Source of the DNA: Arthrobacter sulfonylureivorans
Lineage (GTDB): Bacteria; Actinomycetota; Actinomycetes; Actinomycetales; Micrococcaceae
DNA: 64,000 nt
Assembly (NCBI GenBank): GCA_004000035.1
Contig: RJAE01000008.1
Span: 1-64,000, forward strand
Direction: 5' to 3'
Shown here: piece after piece, positions 26,775-36,340 of the stretch
Position numbering within the stretch: the first letter of the stretch is position 1
Layout: the number at the start of each line of letters is the position of its first letter
Notes under the pieces: generated by a model
What the model was told of the DNA's origin: nothing
Databases searched by the model: none
Seen by the model: only the letters and a program-made list of their open reading frames with translations
Program-made: the position numbers and the translations under genes

Positions 26775-28193
26775 ATGGACCCCTTCGGTTCAGCCACCGC
26801 TCTGGCCGCCGCGATCCGTAACCGCGAGATCAGTCCGGTTGAAGCCGCCAATACCTACCTGGAACGTATTGACCGGATCAATCCGGGAATCAACGCGATC
26901 GTGTGGCGCAACGACGACGAAGTCCGCGCCGCCGCCCGCGAAGCAGAACGTGCCGTGGTTGCCGGGGAACCCCTGAGCCCGTTCCACGGCGTCCCCATCC
27001 CGATCAAGGATTTATCCGATGTGGCCGGGCAACCCAACACCCACTCCTCCCTGGCGATCAGTGACACGCCCCGCGCGGAGAGCAGCCTCGTGGTCCAGAA
27101 GCTGCAGGCCGCCGGCTTCCTGCTGATGGGCCGCACCAATTCCCCGGAGCTGGGCCCCCTGACCGTCTCCGAAAACCGGCGGCATGGGACGACGCGCAAC
27201 CCGTGGAACACCGACTACACCCCCGGTGGTTCCAGCGGCGGGGCCGCCGCCGCAGTTGCCGCCGGCCTGGCACCGATCGCGCATGCCTCTGACGGCGGAG
27301 GATCCATCCGGGTGCCCTCCTCCGCCTGCGGGCTGGTCGGTCTCAAACCCAGCCGGGCACGTGTCCCGCAGGAGGTTTTTGCCTGGGAGCATTCGACAGT
27401 TGAAGGCGCCATCGCCCGCAGCGTTGCCGATTCAGCGGCCATCCTGGACGCGATGAGCGGCACCGACCCCCATGCTTGGTATTCGGCCCCTGTTCCGGAG
27501 CGCCCTTTCGCTTCCGAAGTGGGAGCTAATCCGGGCCGGCTCAGGATCGGGATGCTGCTGGAAGCTCCGACCGGATTACCCGTTGACCCGGACTGCGTCG
27601 AAGCGGCCCGCAAGCTCGCCCACGTACTCGAGGGGGCCGGGCACCATGTCTTCGACGCGGCTCCCCTGCTCTTCTCGCGGGAGGCAATCGACGCCTTCCA
27701 GGTGATCATCAGCGCTTCCGTCTGGGCTACTGGCTTCGATGATGTGTCCCAGGTCGATCCCTACATCGCCTATAGGATCAAACAGGCAGAGGGCTTCCAT
27801 TCAGGCCTCTACGCCCGGGCGGCCGCCCAACTTCAGCTGGAGTCGCGCCGTATCGTAGCCCAGTGGGGCCGTGACTTCGATGTGCTGCTGACGCCGACCA
27901 TGGCAACCACTACCCCACCCGTAGGCGTGGTGCTGGAGGAAGCCAATAACAACCCCGGTGGCGCGCGGGAGACCGAAATCCGGATGATCTCTTTCACATC
28001 CTTCTGCAACATGTCAGGCCAGCCTGCGATCAGCCTCCCGGTCCATGCAGACAACAGGGGCCTGCCAGTCGGCGCCCAACTGGTGGGGGCACCTTTCGGC
28101 GAGGCACAGCTCATCGCCCTGGCAGCCCAGGCCGAGGATCATTTCCGGTGGCAGGACCGACTGGCACCAGCGCCGGCGGAAGTTTTGTCATGA
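26775..28193 (+). CDS. Amidase (amidase signature family)
   Basis: 472 residues from ATG 26775 (CAGGAGA upstream; ATG 26760 is an in-frame alternative). The Ser-cisSer-Lys triad is visible: Lys in PIPIKDLSDVAGQ, the first Ser in GGSSGGAAAAVAAG and the nucleophile region in ASDGGGSIRVPSS. The family hydrolyses carboxamides to acid and ammonia in the cytoplasm. The gene sits inside an ABC transporter operon and its stop overlaps the permease start by 4 bases, so its substrate is probably the imported compound. Confidence 0.9.
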   Translation: MDPFGSATALAAAIRNREISPVEAANTYLERIDRINPGINAIVWRNDDEVRAAAREAERAVVAGEPLSPFHGVPIPIKDLSDVAGQPNTHSSLAISDTPRAESSLVVQKLQAAGFLLMGRTNSPELGPLTVSENRRHGTTRNPWNTDYTPGGSSGGAAAAVAAGLAPIAHASDGGGSIRVPSSACGLVGLKPSRARVPQEVFAWEHSTVEGAIARSVADSAAILDAMSGTDPHAWYSAPVPERPFASEVGANPGRLRIGMLLEAPTGLPVDPDCVEAARKLAHVLEGAGHHVFDAAPLLFSREAIDAFQVIISASVWATGFDDVSQVDPYIAYRIKQAEGFHSGLYARAAAQLQLESRRIVAQWGRDFDVLLTPTMATTTPPVGVVLEEANNNPGGARETEIRMISFTSFCNMSGQPAISLPVHADNRGLPVGAQLVGAPFGEAQLIALAAQAEDHFRWQDRLAPAPAEVLS

Positions 28194-29245
28194 CGGCCGG
28201 AGCGAAAATCCTCGAAGCAGGCACCGGGGATTTCGCAGGCGGTGCTGCAGGTCCCGGACGCCGGAACGTCCCGCCCCGCGGGAACTGGACCTCCAATGCT
28301 TGGGTTAACTTTGCTATCAGGCGGACCGGCGGGCTGCTGCTCTCGCTCTTCCTGCTGGTCGTGCTCACCTTCATGATCGTCCCGCTTATTCCGGGTGATC
28401 CGGCGCGCGCCATTGCTGGAACTGACGCTTCGCCGGAAACGCTGGCCCGGCTGCGCGAGCAGATGGGCCTGGACGATCCCTTGCCGCTGCGCTTCCTCGA
28501 TTACCTAACAGGATTGCTCCAGTTCGACCTGGGCACGAGCTTCCGTTTCAACGACGCGGTCGCCGGCATCGTCGCCACGAAACTGCCGTATACCGCACAG
28601 CTCGCGTTGATGGCGATCGCCGTGGTGTTGGTAGTCGCCATCCCGGCCGGCATGGGCGTGGGCGTCCTGACCCGTGGCGGACGCCGGCGTTGGCTGGACC
28701 TCGTCTTCAGCAACGTTGCAGGCTTCCTGGCTTCCCTTCCGGGCTACGTGACCGCCACGTTGCTGATCGTGGCGTTCGCGATTATGGTGCCGATCTTCCC
28801 GGCCGGTGGCGCCGATTCGCTGGCGGCACTAGTCTTGCCGACGCTGGCACTCGGAATCGGACCCGCCTGCGCCGTCGCCAGGGTCGTCCGCCAGGAAACG
28901 GCCACCGTTCTGGAACAGGACTACATGCGCACCGCACGCGGACGCCGCATCCCGCCGCTGCGGCTGTACCTGCGGCACGCCCTGCCGAACCTGCTGACCA
29001 GTACGTTGACGTTGACGGGCCTGATCCTTGCCAGCCTGCTTGGCGGGGCAATCATCATCGAAACGGTCTTTAACTATCCCGGTCTGGGCAACGAGATCAT
29101 TCAGGCGATCATCTACCGCGACTACCCGCTGATCCAGGGCATCATCCTGGTCATTGGCCTCATCGCCACGCTGTTGAACATCCTGGTCGACGTCATCCTC
29201 GGTATCATCGACCCCCGTACCGTCGGAGCGAAGTCCCATGGCTGA
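28190..29245 (+). CDS. ABC transporter permease (DppB type)
   Basis: 351 residues, ATGA overlap with the amidase. An N-terminal tail of about 45 residues precedes the first membrane helix. The DppB pattern is clear: PLIPGDPARAIAGTDASPETLARLREQMGLDDPLPLRF, then QETATVLEQDYMRTARGRRIPPLRLYLRHALPN, the EAA loop that contacts the ATPase. About six membrane helices. It should pair with the permease half of the following fusion protein. Confidence 0.9.
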   Translation: MTAGAKILEAGTGDFAGGAAGPGRRNVPPRGNWTSNAWVNFAIRRTGGLLLSLFLLVVLTFMIVPLIPGDPARAIAGTDASPETLARLREQMGLDDPLPLRFLDYLTGLLQFDLGTSFRFNDAVAGIVATKLPYTAQLALMAIAVVLVVAIPAGMGVGVLTRGGRRRWLDLVFSNVAGFLASLPGYVTATLLIVAFAIMVPIFPAGGADSLAALVLPTLALGIGPACAVARVVRQETATVLEQDYMRTARGRRIPPLRLYLRHALPNLLTSTLTLTGLILASLLGGAIIIETVFNYPGLGNEIIQAIIYRDYPLIQGIILVIGLIATLLNILVDVILGIIDPRTVGAKSHG

Positions 29246-30971
29246 GAACACCGCACAACCCCGCCGCTTCCGGTGGAGCGCCGGGCTGGTCCTTGGACTC
29301 TTCCTGATCGGCGGCATGATCGTTACCGCCGTTGTCGCGCCGTTGTTCCTCGCGGACGCCGCCGAGACCCTCACTCCCGATACCCGCCAGGGTCCTTCTG
29401 CCGAGCATTTGATGGGAACCGATGATTTCGGCCGGGACATTCTGGCCCGGTCCCTGGTCGCGACGCGGCTGACGCTCATCATGTCCGTTTCCGCAACTGT
29501 CATTGCCGTGATCGGCGGTCTGGCCCTGGGTGCGGGGGTGTGGCTGGCCCCGCGCCGCGTGCGTGAAGTTGCGCTGCGGCTCATTGAGGCAGCTGTCGCC
29601 TACCCATCCCTCATCCTGGCGCTGATCATTGCCGCCATTCTCGGCCCCGGCAGTGTGACAGCAGTGATCGCCATTGGCCTAGCGGGAATTCCCGGTTTCG
29701 CCCGGCTGACAGCCAACATGGCCGCCTCGGTATCACACCGCAACTTCGTCGGAACCGCGCGCCTTCTGGGTGTTCCGACACCGCTGCTCGCCGTCCGCCA
29801 CCTACTGCCCAACATGGCGGAGCCGATCCTGGTGATGGCGACCTCCAGCTTCGCGCTGTCCCTGCTGGAGATCTCCTCGCTGTCCTTCGTCGGGCTCGGA
29901 GTGCAGAGCCCCGAGTATGATTTTGGCCGGCTGTTGAACGAGGGCCTGGTCTCCATCTACTCACAGCCGCTGCAGGTGGTGGTTCCCTCCATCATGTTGG
30001 TCGTTTCCGGCTTGGGAGCCATGCTGATCGGAGACGGCTTGGCCTCGGCGGCCGACCCGCGGGGCGGCCGCCGATTCCTTGGCAAGCGTCTACCTGCCCG
30101 CCGCCCGGTCTCGGCCAGCCCCGCGCCGGACGCGCTGCTTGAAGTCGACAACCTCACGGTCACCGCGCCCAACGGCAAGGAACTGGTCAAGGCCATCTCC
30201 TTCAGCATTAAGAGCGGCGAAATCGTGGGCCTGGTCGGTGAGTCCGGATCGGGTAAATCCATGACCGCCATGACCGTGGCCGGTCTCCTCGCCGAAGGTG
30301 TCACGGCGACAGCGCACACACTCCGCCTGGACGGATTGGATCTGCTGGCCCGGAACGACCCCAAGGTCCTGGCCTCCAGCATCGGCCTGGTCTTCCAAGA
30401 TCCGGGGACCACCTTCAACCCGGCCCTGCGCATGGGTCCGCAACTGACCGAAGTGCAGCGCGTCCACCTCCGGCGGAACCGCAAGCAGGCAGACCAAGAA
30501 ATGGTCATGGCCCTGGCTGAAATGAGCATCCGCGACCCTGAACTGAGGATGAGCCAGCACCCACACCAACTCTCCGGCGGCATGCTGCAGCGGGCGGTAA
30601 TCGCTTCCTCCACTGTGGCAGAACCGAAACTGCTGATCGCCGACGAACCCACCACCGCCCTCGACGTCACGGTCCAAGCCGAGGTCCTGCGCAAATTCCG
30701 GAAAGTAAACCGCGAACGCGGCACCGCCCTGCTGTTCATCTCCCACGACATCGGCGTGGTCCAGGAACTCTGCGACCAGGTGCTCGTGATGCACGACGGA
30801 CAGATCCTCGAACGCCTCAGCGGGCGCGACCTGCAGGCAGGACACGCCACACACCCGTACACCCGTTCGTTGCTGGCCGCCACCCCCAGCATGATCGGGC
30901 CCCGCGCAGCACTTGCCGGAGCGCGATCCCAGCCAACGGCCGGGAACGGCATGACCGAGTCGGACCAGTGA
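29238..30971 (+). CDS. ABC transporter permease-ATPase fusion (DppC-DppD)
   Basis: 577 residues combining two subunits that are normally separate. Residues ~1-280: DppC-type permease (MGTDDFGRDILARSL, then RNFVGTARLLGVPTPLLAVRHLLPN and SLSFVGLGVQSPEYDFG). Residues ~300-560: ATPase with Walker A GESGSGKS near residue 335, signature LSGGMLQ near 447, Walker B LLIADEPTTALD near 468 and the H-loop SHDIG. The ATPase tail HPYTRSLLAATPSM is typical of oligopeptide importers. The start overlaps the DppB gene by 8 bases. There is no internal stop, so the fusion is real as written. Confidence 0.88.
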   Translation: MAENTAQPRRFRWSAGLVLGLFLIGGMIVTAVVAPLFLADAAETLTPDTRQGPSAEHLMGTDDFGRDILARSLVATRLTLIMSVSATVIAVIGGLALGAGVWLAPRRVREVALRLIEAAVAYPSLILALIIAAILGPGSVTAVIAIGLAGIPGFARLTANMAASVSHRNFVGTARLLGVPTPLLAVRHLLPNMAEPILVMATSSFALSLLEISSLSFVGLGVQSPEYDFGRLLNEGLVSIYSQPLQVVVPSIMLVVSGLGAMLIGDGLASAADPRGGRRFLGKRLPARRPVSASPAPDALLEVDNLTVTAPNGKELVKAISFSIKSGEIVGLVGESGSGKSMTAMTVAGLLAEGVTATAHTLRLDGLDLLARNDPKVLASSIGLVFQDPGTTFNPALRMGPQLTEVQRVHLRRNRKQADQEMVMALAEMSIRDPELRMSQHPHQLSGGMLQRAVIASSTVAEPKLLIADEPTTALDVTVQAEVLRKFRKVNRERGTALLFISHDIGVVQELCDQVLVMHDGQILERLSGRDLQAGHATHPYTRSLLAATPSMIGPRAALAGARSQPTAGNGMTESDQ

Positions 30972-30985
30972 AAGGAAGACAGACC

Positions 30986-31960
30986 ATGGACAGCTTCTCC
31001 CTGCCTGTGGCACGAGCCGACCGGCCGAAATCACCGCCAGACACTCCCCCACCGAGCCCGGCCCACGCGCGGCCGCCACAGGACCAGCCCAGCCTTCCGG
31101 GTGCTGAGAAGGACGCAGCCGGCCTTCCGGATCTCCTCCTGGAGGTCGACAACGTCAGCGTCGATCTGGGTTCGGGTTCGTCCCGATCCCGCATCCTGAA
31201 CCGGGTGAGCCTGCAGATCCGGCGCGGACAAACGGTTGGTCTGGTGGGCGAGTCCGGTTCGGGGAAATCCACGCTGGCCAAAACCCTGATCGGGGACCTC
31301 GTCCCGACCAGCGGAGCCATCCGCTTCGATGGCCGCGAGACGAAAGACCTCAAACGTGCCGGCCTGCGACGCCTGCGCCGGAAGATCCAACTGATCCCCC
31401 AGGACCCTTACTCTTCGCTCAATCCCCGGCGAACCATCGGGCAAACCCTGGCAGAGGCTCTCGACCCCCTGGGGGCCAACCCGCGACGGCACGCTGCAGA
31501 TATTGCCGGCTGGCTGGAGAAAGTGATGCTGCCGGCCGAGGCCGCCCATCGCTATCCGCACGAATTCTCCGGCGGGCAGCGCCAACGCATCGCCATCGCC
31601 CGGGCCCTGGCGGTGCAGCCCGAACTCATCATCGCGGACGAGATTACGTCGGCACTCGATGTGACCACCCAGGCCGACATCCTCAACCTGTTGACCGACT
31701 TGCGCCGCGACCTGAACATGACCATGTTGTTCATCTCCCACAACCTCGCCGTAGTGCGCCACATCAGCGACGAAGTCGCCGTCCTGTACCGCGGCGACCT
31801 GGTGGAGTCCGGCGGGATCGAAACGGTCTATTCCTCACCCTCCCATCCCTACACCCGCCGGCTGCTCGATTCGGTGCCCGGCGGCCCCGGCTTTGATATC
31901 GAGGCCGATGTCAACGGGGCCCCGCCCGCCGCCGAGGCGAGCGAAGGCGATGCCTCGTGA
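30986..31960 (+). CDS. ABC transporter ATP-binding protein (DppF type)
   Basis: 324 residues from ATG 30986, with AAAGGAAG upstream. A Pro/Ser-rich N-terminal tail of about 50 residues precedes the ATPase core: Walker A GESGSGKS, Q-loop LIPQDPYSSLNPRRTI, signature FSGGQRQRIAIARAL, Walker B LIIADEITSALD, H-loop SHNLA, then the oligopeptide-importer tail HPYTRRLLDSVPG. It would dimerise with the ATPase half of the preceding fusion protein to power import. Its stop overlaps the next gene by 4 bases. Confidence 0.9.
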   Translation: MDSFSLPVARADRPKSPPDTPPPSPAHARPPQDQPSLPGAEKDAAGLPDLLLEVDNVSVDLGSGSSRSRILNRVSLQIRRGQTVGLVGESGSGKSTLAKTLIGDLVPTSGAIRFDGRETKDLKRAGLRRLRRKIQLIPQDPYSSLNPRRTIGQTLAEALDPLGANPRRHAADIAGWLEKVMLPAEAAHRYPHEFSGGQRQRIAIARALAVQPELIIADEITSALDVTTQADILNLLTDLRRDLNMTMLFISHNLAVVRHISDEVAVLYRGDLVESGGIETVYSSPSHPYTRRLLDSVPGGPGFDIEADVNGAPPAAEASEGDAS

Positions 31961-33633
31961 GAACCGGCGCGAAGGAAAGCACAACCCTCTTCCACTCGGG
32001 CCGCATCTTCGACGGCCACTCCCTGCACGCCGACGCAACCGCCGTCGTCGTCCGCGGAAACCGGGTCGCCGCGGTGACATCCGACGATAAGGCCCGGCGC
32101 CTCGCCGGGCCCGGCGCAGAGACCGTGGACCTGGCCGGCAGGCTGGTGCTTCCCGGCTTTACGGACGCCCACATCCACGCCGTGTTCGGCGGCGTGGAAC
32201 GACTCGGTTGCGACCTTTCCTCGCAGACCGGGGCCGCCGCAACCCTGGAGCGGATCGCTGAGTACGCCGCGATATCCGACCAGCCATGGATCACAGGCGG
32301 CGGCTGGAGCATGTCAGACTTTCCCGGCGGGACTCCCGGCAAGGAAGCCCTCGACGCCGTGGTCGCCGACAGGCCTGCCTATCTGCTCAACCGGGACCAC
32401 CACGGGGCTTGGGTCAACAGCCGGGCGCTCGAACTCGCCGGCATCGACGCCGGGACCCCGGATCCTGTCGACGGCCGGATCGAACGGGATTACCGCGGCA
32501 ATCCCACCGGCACCCTTCACGAGGGAGCCATGCAGCTGGTCGCAGGCCTGCTGCCTCCCACCTCGCGGCAGCAACTGCGGGATGGGCTGCTGGCGGCACA
32601 GGAATACCTTCACTCGCACGGCGTGACCGGCTGGCAGGAGGCGATCGTCGGCGACTACGCCGGTCACGGCGACGTCGCCGCAGTCTACGGCGAGCTGTCG
32701 GCGGACGGCAGGCTGACCGCACATGCCGCCGGGGCACTGTGGGTGCCCCGGGACCTCACTGCCGCGACTGTCTCCGATCTCGTGGCGTCATTCCGAGACC
32801 GCCGTCGTTCCAATGCCGCAGCAGGTTTCCCCACCACCACAGCGAAGATCATGGTCGACGGCGTTCCCGAAAACCGCACCGCAGCCATGCTGGAACCTTA
32901 CGAATGCGCCTGCGCCGGGCCCGACCACGGCGGCCGCGGCCTGACCTACCTGGCCCAGGACGTACTGGAGACGGTCGCATGTGCCTTGGACGAGGCTGGC
33001 TTCAATCTCCACTTCCACGTGATCGGCGACCGCGCGGTTCGCAACGGGCTCGACGCCGTTGGGTCGATCCTCCGAAAGAACGGCGTCATCCGGGGCAGGC
33101 ACCACATGGCACACCTTCAGGTGATCCACCCTGCCGACATTCCCCGCTTTGCCGAACTGGGCGTCACAGCCAACGCCCAGGCACTCTGGGCCTGCAATGA
33201 CGAGCAAATGGTTGGCCTGACGCGGCCCCTGCTCGGTTTCGAACGCGCCGAACAACAGTATCCGTTCGCGTCGCTGGCCGCAGCAGGAACACGCTTTGCC
33301 ATGGGATCGGACTGGCCGGTCTCCACCGCCGACCCGTGGCAGGCGATCCACGTGGCGGTCAACCGCCGCCCGCCGGGCAAACCTACAGATGACCCGTTAA
33401 TTCCCGCCGAAGCGCTCGACCTGTCATTCGCGCTGGCCGCCTACACATCGGGCTCAGCCTGGATCAACGGGATCGACGACGGCGGCCACCTCCGGCAGGG
33501 CGCTCCGGCCGACCTTGTGGTGGTGGACCGAGACCCCTTCGCGATGGATCCGGAGGACCTTCATCTGGTGCGCACCGACCTGACGATAGTCGGTGGCCAG
33601 GTTGTGTTCGAACGCAGCACCGTGCCGACCTAG
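31957..33633 (+). CDS. YtcJ-like amidohydrolase (second in window)
   Basis: 558 residues from GTG 31957. Motifs: VLPGFTDAHIHAVFGG (metal His-X-His), FHVIGDRAVRNGLDA and MGSDWPVSTADPWQAIHVAVNRR, the YtcJ/AepA pattern shared with the gene at 4838. It ends the TetR-controlled ABC-amidase operon, so it probably acts on the imported compound or the amidase product. Substrate unknown. After its stop there is no clear terminator before the IS21 debris. Confidence 0.85.
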   Translation: MRTGAKESTTLFHSGRIFDGHSLHADATAVVVRGNRVAAVTSDDKARRLAGPGAETVDLAGRLVLPGFTDAHIHAVFGGVERLGCDLSSQTGAAATLERIAEYAAISDQPWITGGGWSMSDFPGGTPGKEALDAVVADRPAYLLNRDHHGAWVNSRALELAGIDAGTPDPVDGRIERDYRGNPTGTLHEGAMQLVAGLLPPTSRQQLRDGLLAAQEYLHSHGVTGWQEAIVGDYAGHGDVAAVYGELSADGRLTAHAAGALWVPRDLTAATVSDLVASFRDRRRSNAAAGFPTTTAKIMVDGVPENRTAAMLEPYECACAGPDHGGRGLTYLAQDVLETVACALDEAGFNLHFHVIGDRAVRNGLDAVGSILRKNGVIRGRHHMAHLQVIHPADIPRFAELGVTANAQALWACNDEQMVGLTRPLLGFERAEQQYPFASLAAAGTRFAMGSDWPVSTADPWQAIHVAVNRRPPGKPTDDPLIPAEALDLSFALAAYTSGSAWINGIDDGGHLRQGAPADLVVVDRDPFAMDPEDLHLVRTDLTIVGGQVVFERSTVPT

Positions 33634-33903
33634 CCCTCAAGGCCGCTCCCAAGTTGCTTAGTTAGGCAATACATTCCGAAGCCACCCCCGCGGTCCGAGG
33701 GTCCGGGTCGGCGGGCCCCGTCCGAAGGACTCTGAGCACCGCGCCTGTCCGGCAGTACTAGGAGCATCGGGATGAGCGCGGACTTGCCGGATCGAAGGAC
33801 AAACGCACGTGTAGCTTCGTCGCCAAGGCTCTTGAGCTGGGCCGGGACCTCGTGGCGAACAACATCGCTTCCCTCCATCAACAGCGGGATGCCATGTGTA
33901 CAG
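33634..33903 (-). other. Possible unrecognised gene remnant
   Basis: The minus-strand frame through this stretch reads HGIPLLMEGSDVVRHEVPAQ, then DEATRAFVLRSGKSALIPML, which looks coding in composition. It has no start of its own and I do not recognise a family. It is cut at the upstream side by the left end of the IS21-family element. Probably the 3' end of a gene interrupted by that insertion; weak evidence. Confidence 0.3.
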
Positions 33904-33986
33904 CATTGCGGCGTGTCGGTGACGGTCGAAAAGTGAGCCATTGTGACGGTTGAAAACTGAGCCATCTGTTCCGAACGATTGGATGG

Positions 33987-35222
33987 GTGATCACAGTGGA
34001 GGATTGGGCGCTGATTCGGCGGTTGCATCTGGCCGAGGGTGAGTCGATGAGATCGATAGCCGAGCGGCTGGGGATTTCCAGGAACACTGTCGCGAAGGCG
34101 GTGAAGGCAGAGTGTCCGCCGAAGTATCAACGCGAAGTGCGGGAGACCTCAGCCATCCGGGCCGTGGAGCCTAGGATACGGGATCTGCTCAAGGACAATC
34201 CGCGGATGCCGGCAACGGTAATCGCCGAAAGGGTCGGCTGGTCCGGGTCCCCGGCATGGTTGAGGGAAAACGTGGCCAGGATCCGGCCCGAGTACGCCCC
34301 GGCGGACCCGGCGGACAGAATCAGCTATGAGCCCGGAGACCAGATCCAGTGTGACCTGGTGTTCCCGGAAACCCGGATTCCGTGCGGTGCCGGCTGCGAT
34401 CGTGTTTTACCGGTGCTGGTCATGGTGTGCTCCCATTCCCGCTTCATCATGGCCAGAATGATTCCCAGCCGCACCACCGAGGATCTGCTCGCCGGCATGT
34501 GGCAGCTGATCAGCGGTCTGGAATCGGTCCCGCGGCGGCTGGTCTGGGACAACGAAACAGGCATCGGACGCCGCAACCGCTACGCCGCCGGCGTCGCCGC
34601 GTTGGCCGGTGTCCTGGCCACCAGAATCGTGCAGCTCAAACCCAACGATCCCGAGAGCAAAGGCATCGTGGAACGGGTCAACGGCTATCTGGAAACCTCC
34701 TTCCTTCCCGGACGGCGCTTCACGTCGCCGCAGGATTTCAACGCCCAACTCAGCGCATGGCTGCCCAAAGCCAACAACCGGCTGGTCCGCAGCACCGGCC
34801 GGCGGCCGGTGGATCTGATCGACGCGGACCGCGCCGCAATGCTGGCGCTGCCGCCGATGCCACCGACGACAGGGCTCATCTCGCGGATCCGGCTGCCCCG
34901 GGACTACTACGTGCGGGTGGCCTCCAACGACTATTCGGTGAACCCGCAGGCCATCGGACGGTTCGTCGAGGTCAGCGCCGACCTGGAAACCGTGCGAATC
35001 ACTTTCGAGGGCCGGGACGCAGGCACGCATCCCCGGAGCTGGGCAAGGGGCCAGACCATCACCGATCCCGCCCACGTGGCAGCGGCAAAGACGCTACGCA
35101 CCGCATTCCAAAACCCTCCACCCATCACATCGGAATCGGATGCACTCGAGATATTGCGGGACCTAGCGGACTACGATCGGGCTTTCGGCGTTGCCTTCGA
35201 GACCGGGCAGGTCCTCTCATGA
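33987..35222 (+). CDS. istA: IS21-family transposase IstA
   Basis: 411 residues from GTG 33987. N-terminal helix-turn-helix (LIRRLHLAEGESMRSIAERLGISRNTVAKAV), then the DDE integrase core: GDQIQCDLVFP (first Asp), RRLVWDNETGIG (second Asp) and PNDPESKGIVERVNGYLETSF (Glu). The C-terminal Mu-type domain is present (YYVRVASNDYSVNPQAIGR). The frame looks intact even though its partner gene is broken. Confidence 0.92.
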   Translation: MITVEDWALIRRLHLAEGESMRSIAERLGISRNTVAKAVKAECPPKYQREVRETSAIRAVEPRIRDLLKDNPRMPATVIAERVGWSGSPAWLRENVARIRPEYAPADPADRISYEPGDQIQCDLVFPETRIPCGAGCDRVLPVLVMVCSHSRFIMARMIPSRTTEDLLAGMWQLISGLESVPRRLVWDNETGIGRRNRYAAGVAALAGVLATRIVQLKPNDPESKGIVERVNGYLETSFLPGRRFTSPQDFNAQLSAWLPKANNRLVRSTGRRPVDLIDADRAAMLALPPMPPTTGLISRIRLPRDYYVRVASNDYSVNPQAIGRFVEVSADLETVRITFEGRDAGTHPRSWARGQTITDPAHVAAAKTLRTAFQNPPPITSESDALEILRDLADYDRAFGVAFETGQVLS

Positions 35223-35735
35223 GCGGCGCCCGGGAAACCGCAGGAGAGATCGAATACTATGCACGGGCGATGAAAGCGCCCCGCATCAGGGAATCCGCAG
35301 CCCGGCTGGCCGAACAGGCCAGACTGGACGCACGAGGAATACCTTGCCGCCGTCCTCTCCCGGGAAGTCGCCGCACGGGAAGCCTCCGGTGCCGAAACCC
35401 GTGCCCGGGCCGCCGGGTTCCCGGCCCGGAAGTCGCTGGAGGACTTCAACTTCGACCACCAGCCCGGCCTGAAACGGGAAACGCTTGCGCACCTGGCCAC
35501 CGGTGCTTTCCTGGCCGAGGCCTCCAACATCGTTCTCCTGGGCCCGCCCGGAACCGGGAAAACCCACCTGGCCACCGCTCTCGGACTGCGTGCCACACTG
35601 CTCGGCCACCGGGTCCAGTTCGCCACAGCCACCGGCTGGGTGACCCGGCTGCAGGCAGCGCACCAAGCCGGACGCCTGCCGGCCGAGCTCGTCCGGCTCC
35701 GGCGTTACGGACTGATCATCGTTGACTTATGCCGA
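35219..35735 (+). pseudogene. istB: IS21-family helper ATPase IstB, frameshifted and truncated
   Basis: Begins with ATG overlapping the istA stop. After LAEQAR near 35320 the frame shifts (+1 read, as if two bases were lost) and continues as WTHEEYLAAVLSREVAAREA, FPARKSLEDFNFDHQPGL, Walker A LLGPPGTGKTHLATALG and Walker B YGLIIVD. At that point homology stops and unrelated codons lead to a TAG at 35830. The second half of the AAA+ domain, with sensor residues, is missing. Non-functional. Confidence 0.85.
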
Positions 35736-35831
35736 GGCCGGGATTATGCCGATACCAGCGGCTTGGGACCGTCTAATGCGTTGCCGTTGTGGGGCTTCGT
35801 TCCCGCGCCGGTTGACGTCGTAGCGGCATAG

Positions 35832-36225
35832 TTACAAGGCTGCCAGGAAAGCCATGAGGGTATCGGGCGCCTGGTATCGGCCTGGTGACGAGGTGGTTGG
35901 GGTGGTCAGGGCCAGCGCTCGTTCCTTGATGGTCATGTCGGCGTGCAGGTATGCGTTCGTTGACCGGACATCGGCGTGACCGAGCCATAACGCGATGACC
36001 GTGCAATCAACTCCGGCATGCAGCAGCGTCGTCGCCGTGGTGTGGCGCAGGGTGTGCGGGCTGATTTTCTTGGTCTGCAGCGTCCGGCACGTGAATGCGG
36101 CCGTGGCATGGTGCGTGGCGAGCCGTTGTTCAACCGCATCCCGGCTCAGGCGCCTTCCCGTACGGGTGGAAAACAACGGTTCACCGACCGGTCCCAGATT
36201 GCCCGGCAGAAGGGCAGCACGCCTA
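35832..36225 (-). pseudogene. Tyrosine recombinase/integrase, C-terminal fragment
   Basis: The minus-strand frame holds the catalytic half of a tyrosine recombinase: HTLRHT (His and Arg), LWLGHADV (His) and the nucleophile Tyr in STNAYLHADM, ending GRYQAPDTLMAFLAAL. The N-terminal domain and the first catalytic Arg are absent; upstream the frame continues a short way as PVGEPLFSTRTGRRLS before meaning is lost. It abuts the broken istB, so the junction near 35735-35831 is probably a recombination scar. Confidence 0.78.
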
Positions 36226-36340
36226 CTGCACCGACTGCGACGGCTAAACGGCCGTTCTCACTGGTTCCTGTCGGGTGGGTCCGCCCCCTGATTATCTGCC
36301 TGCGGATCGCGGGGCTCTTCGTCGTTTCCGGTGGTCATAT

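Larger units (their letters stand above)
33914..35735 (+). mobile_element. Truncated IS21-family element
   Basis: The left end carries two 21-base direct repeats of form TGACGGTYGAAAA...GAGCCA (33920-33940 and 33944-33964), like the multiple transposase sites at IS21 termini. The istA and istB genes follow with the usual 4-base overlap. The element stops abruptly within istB near 35735 and no right end is seen, so it cannot move alone. Confidence 0.8.
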
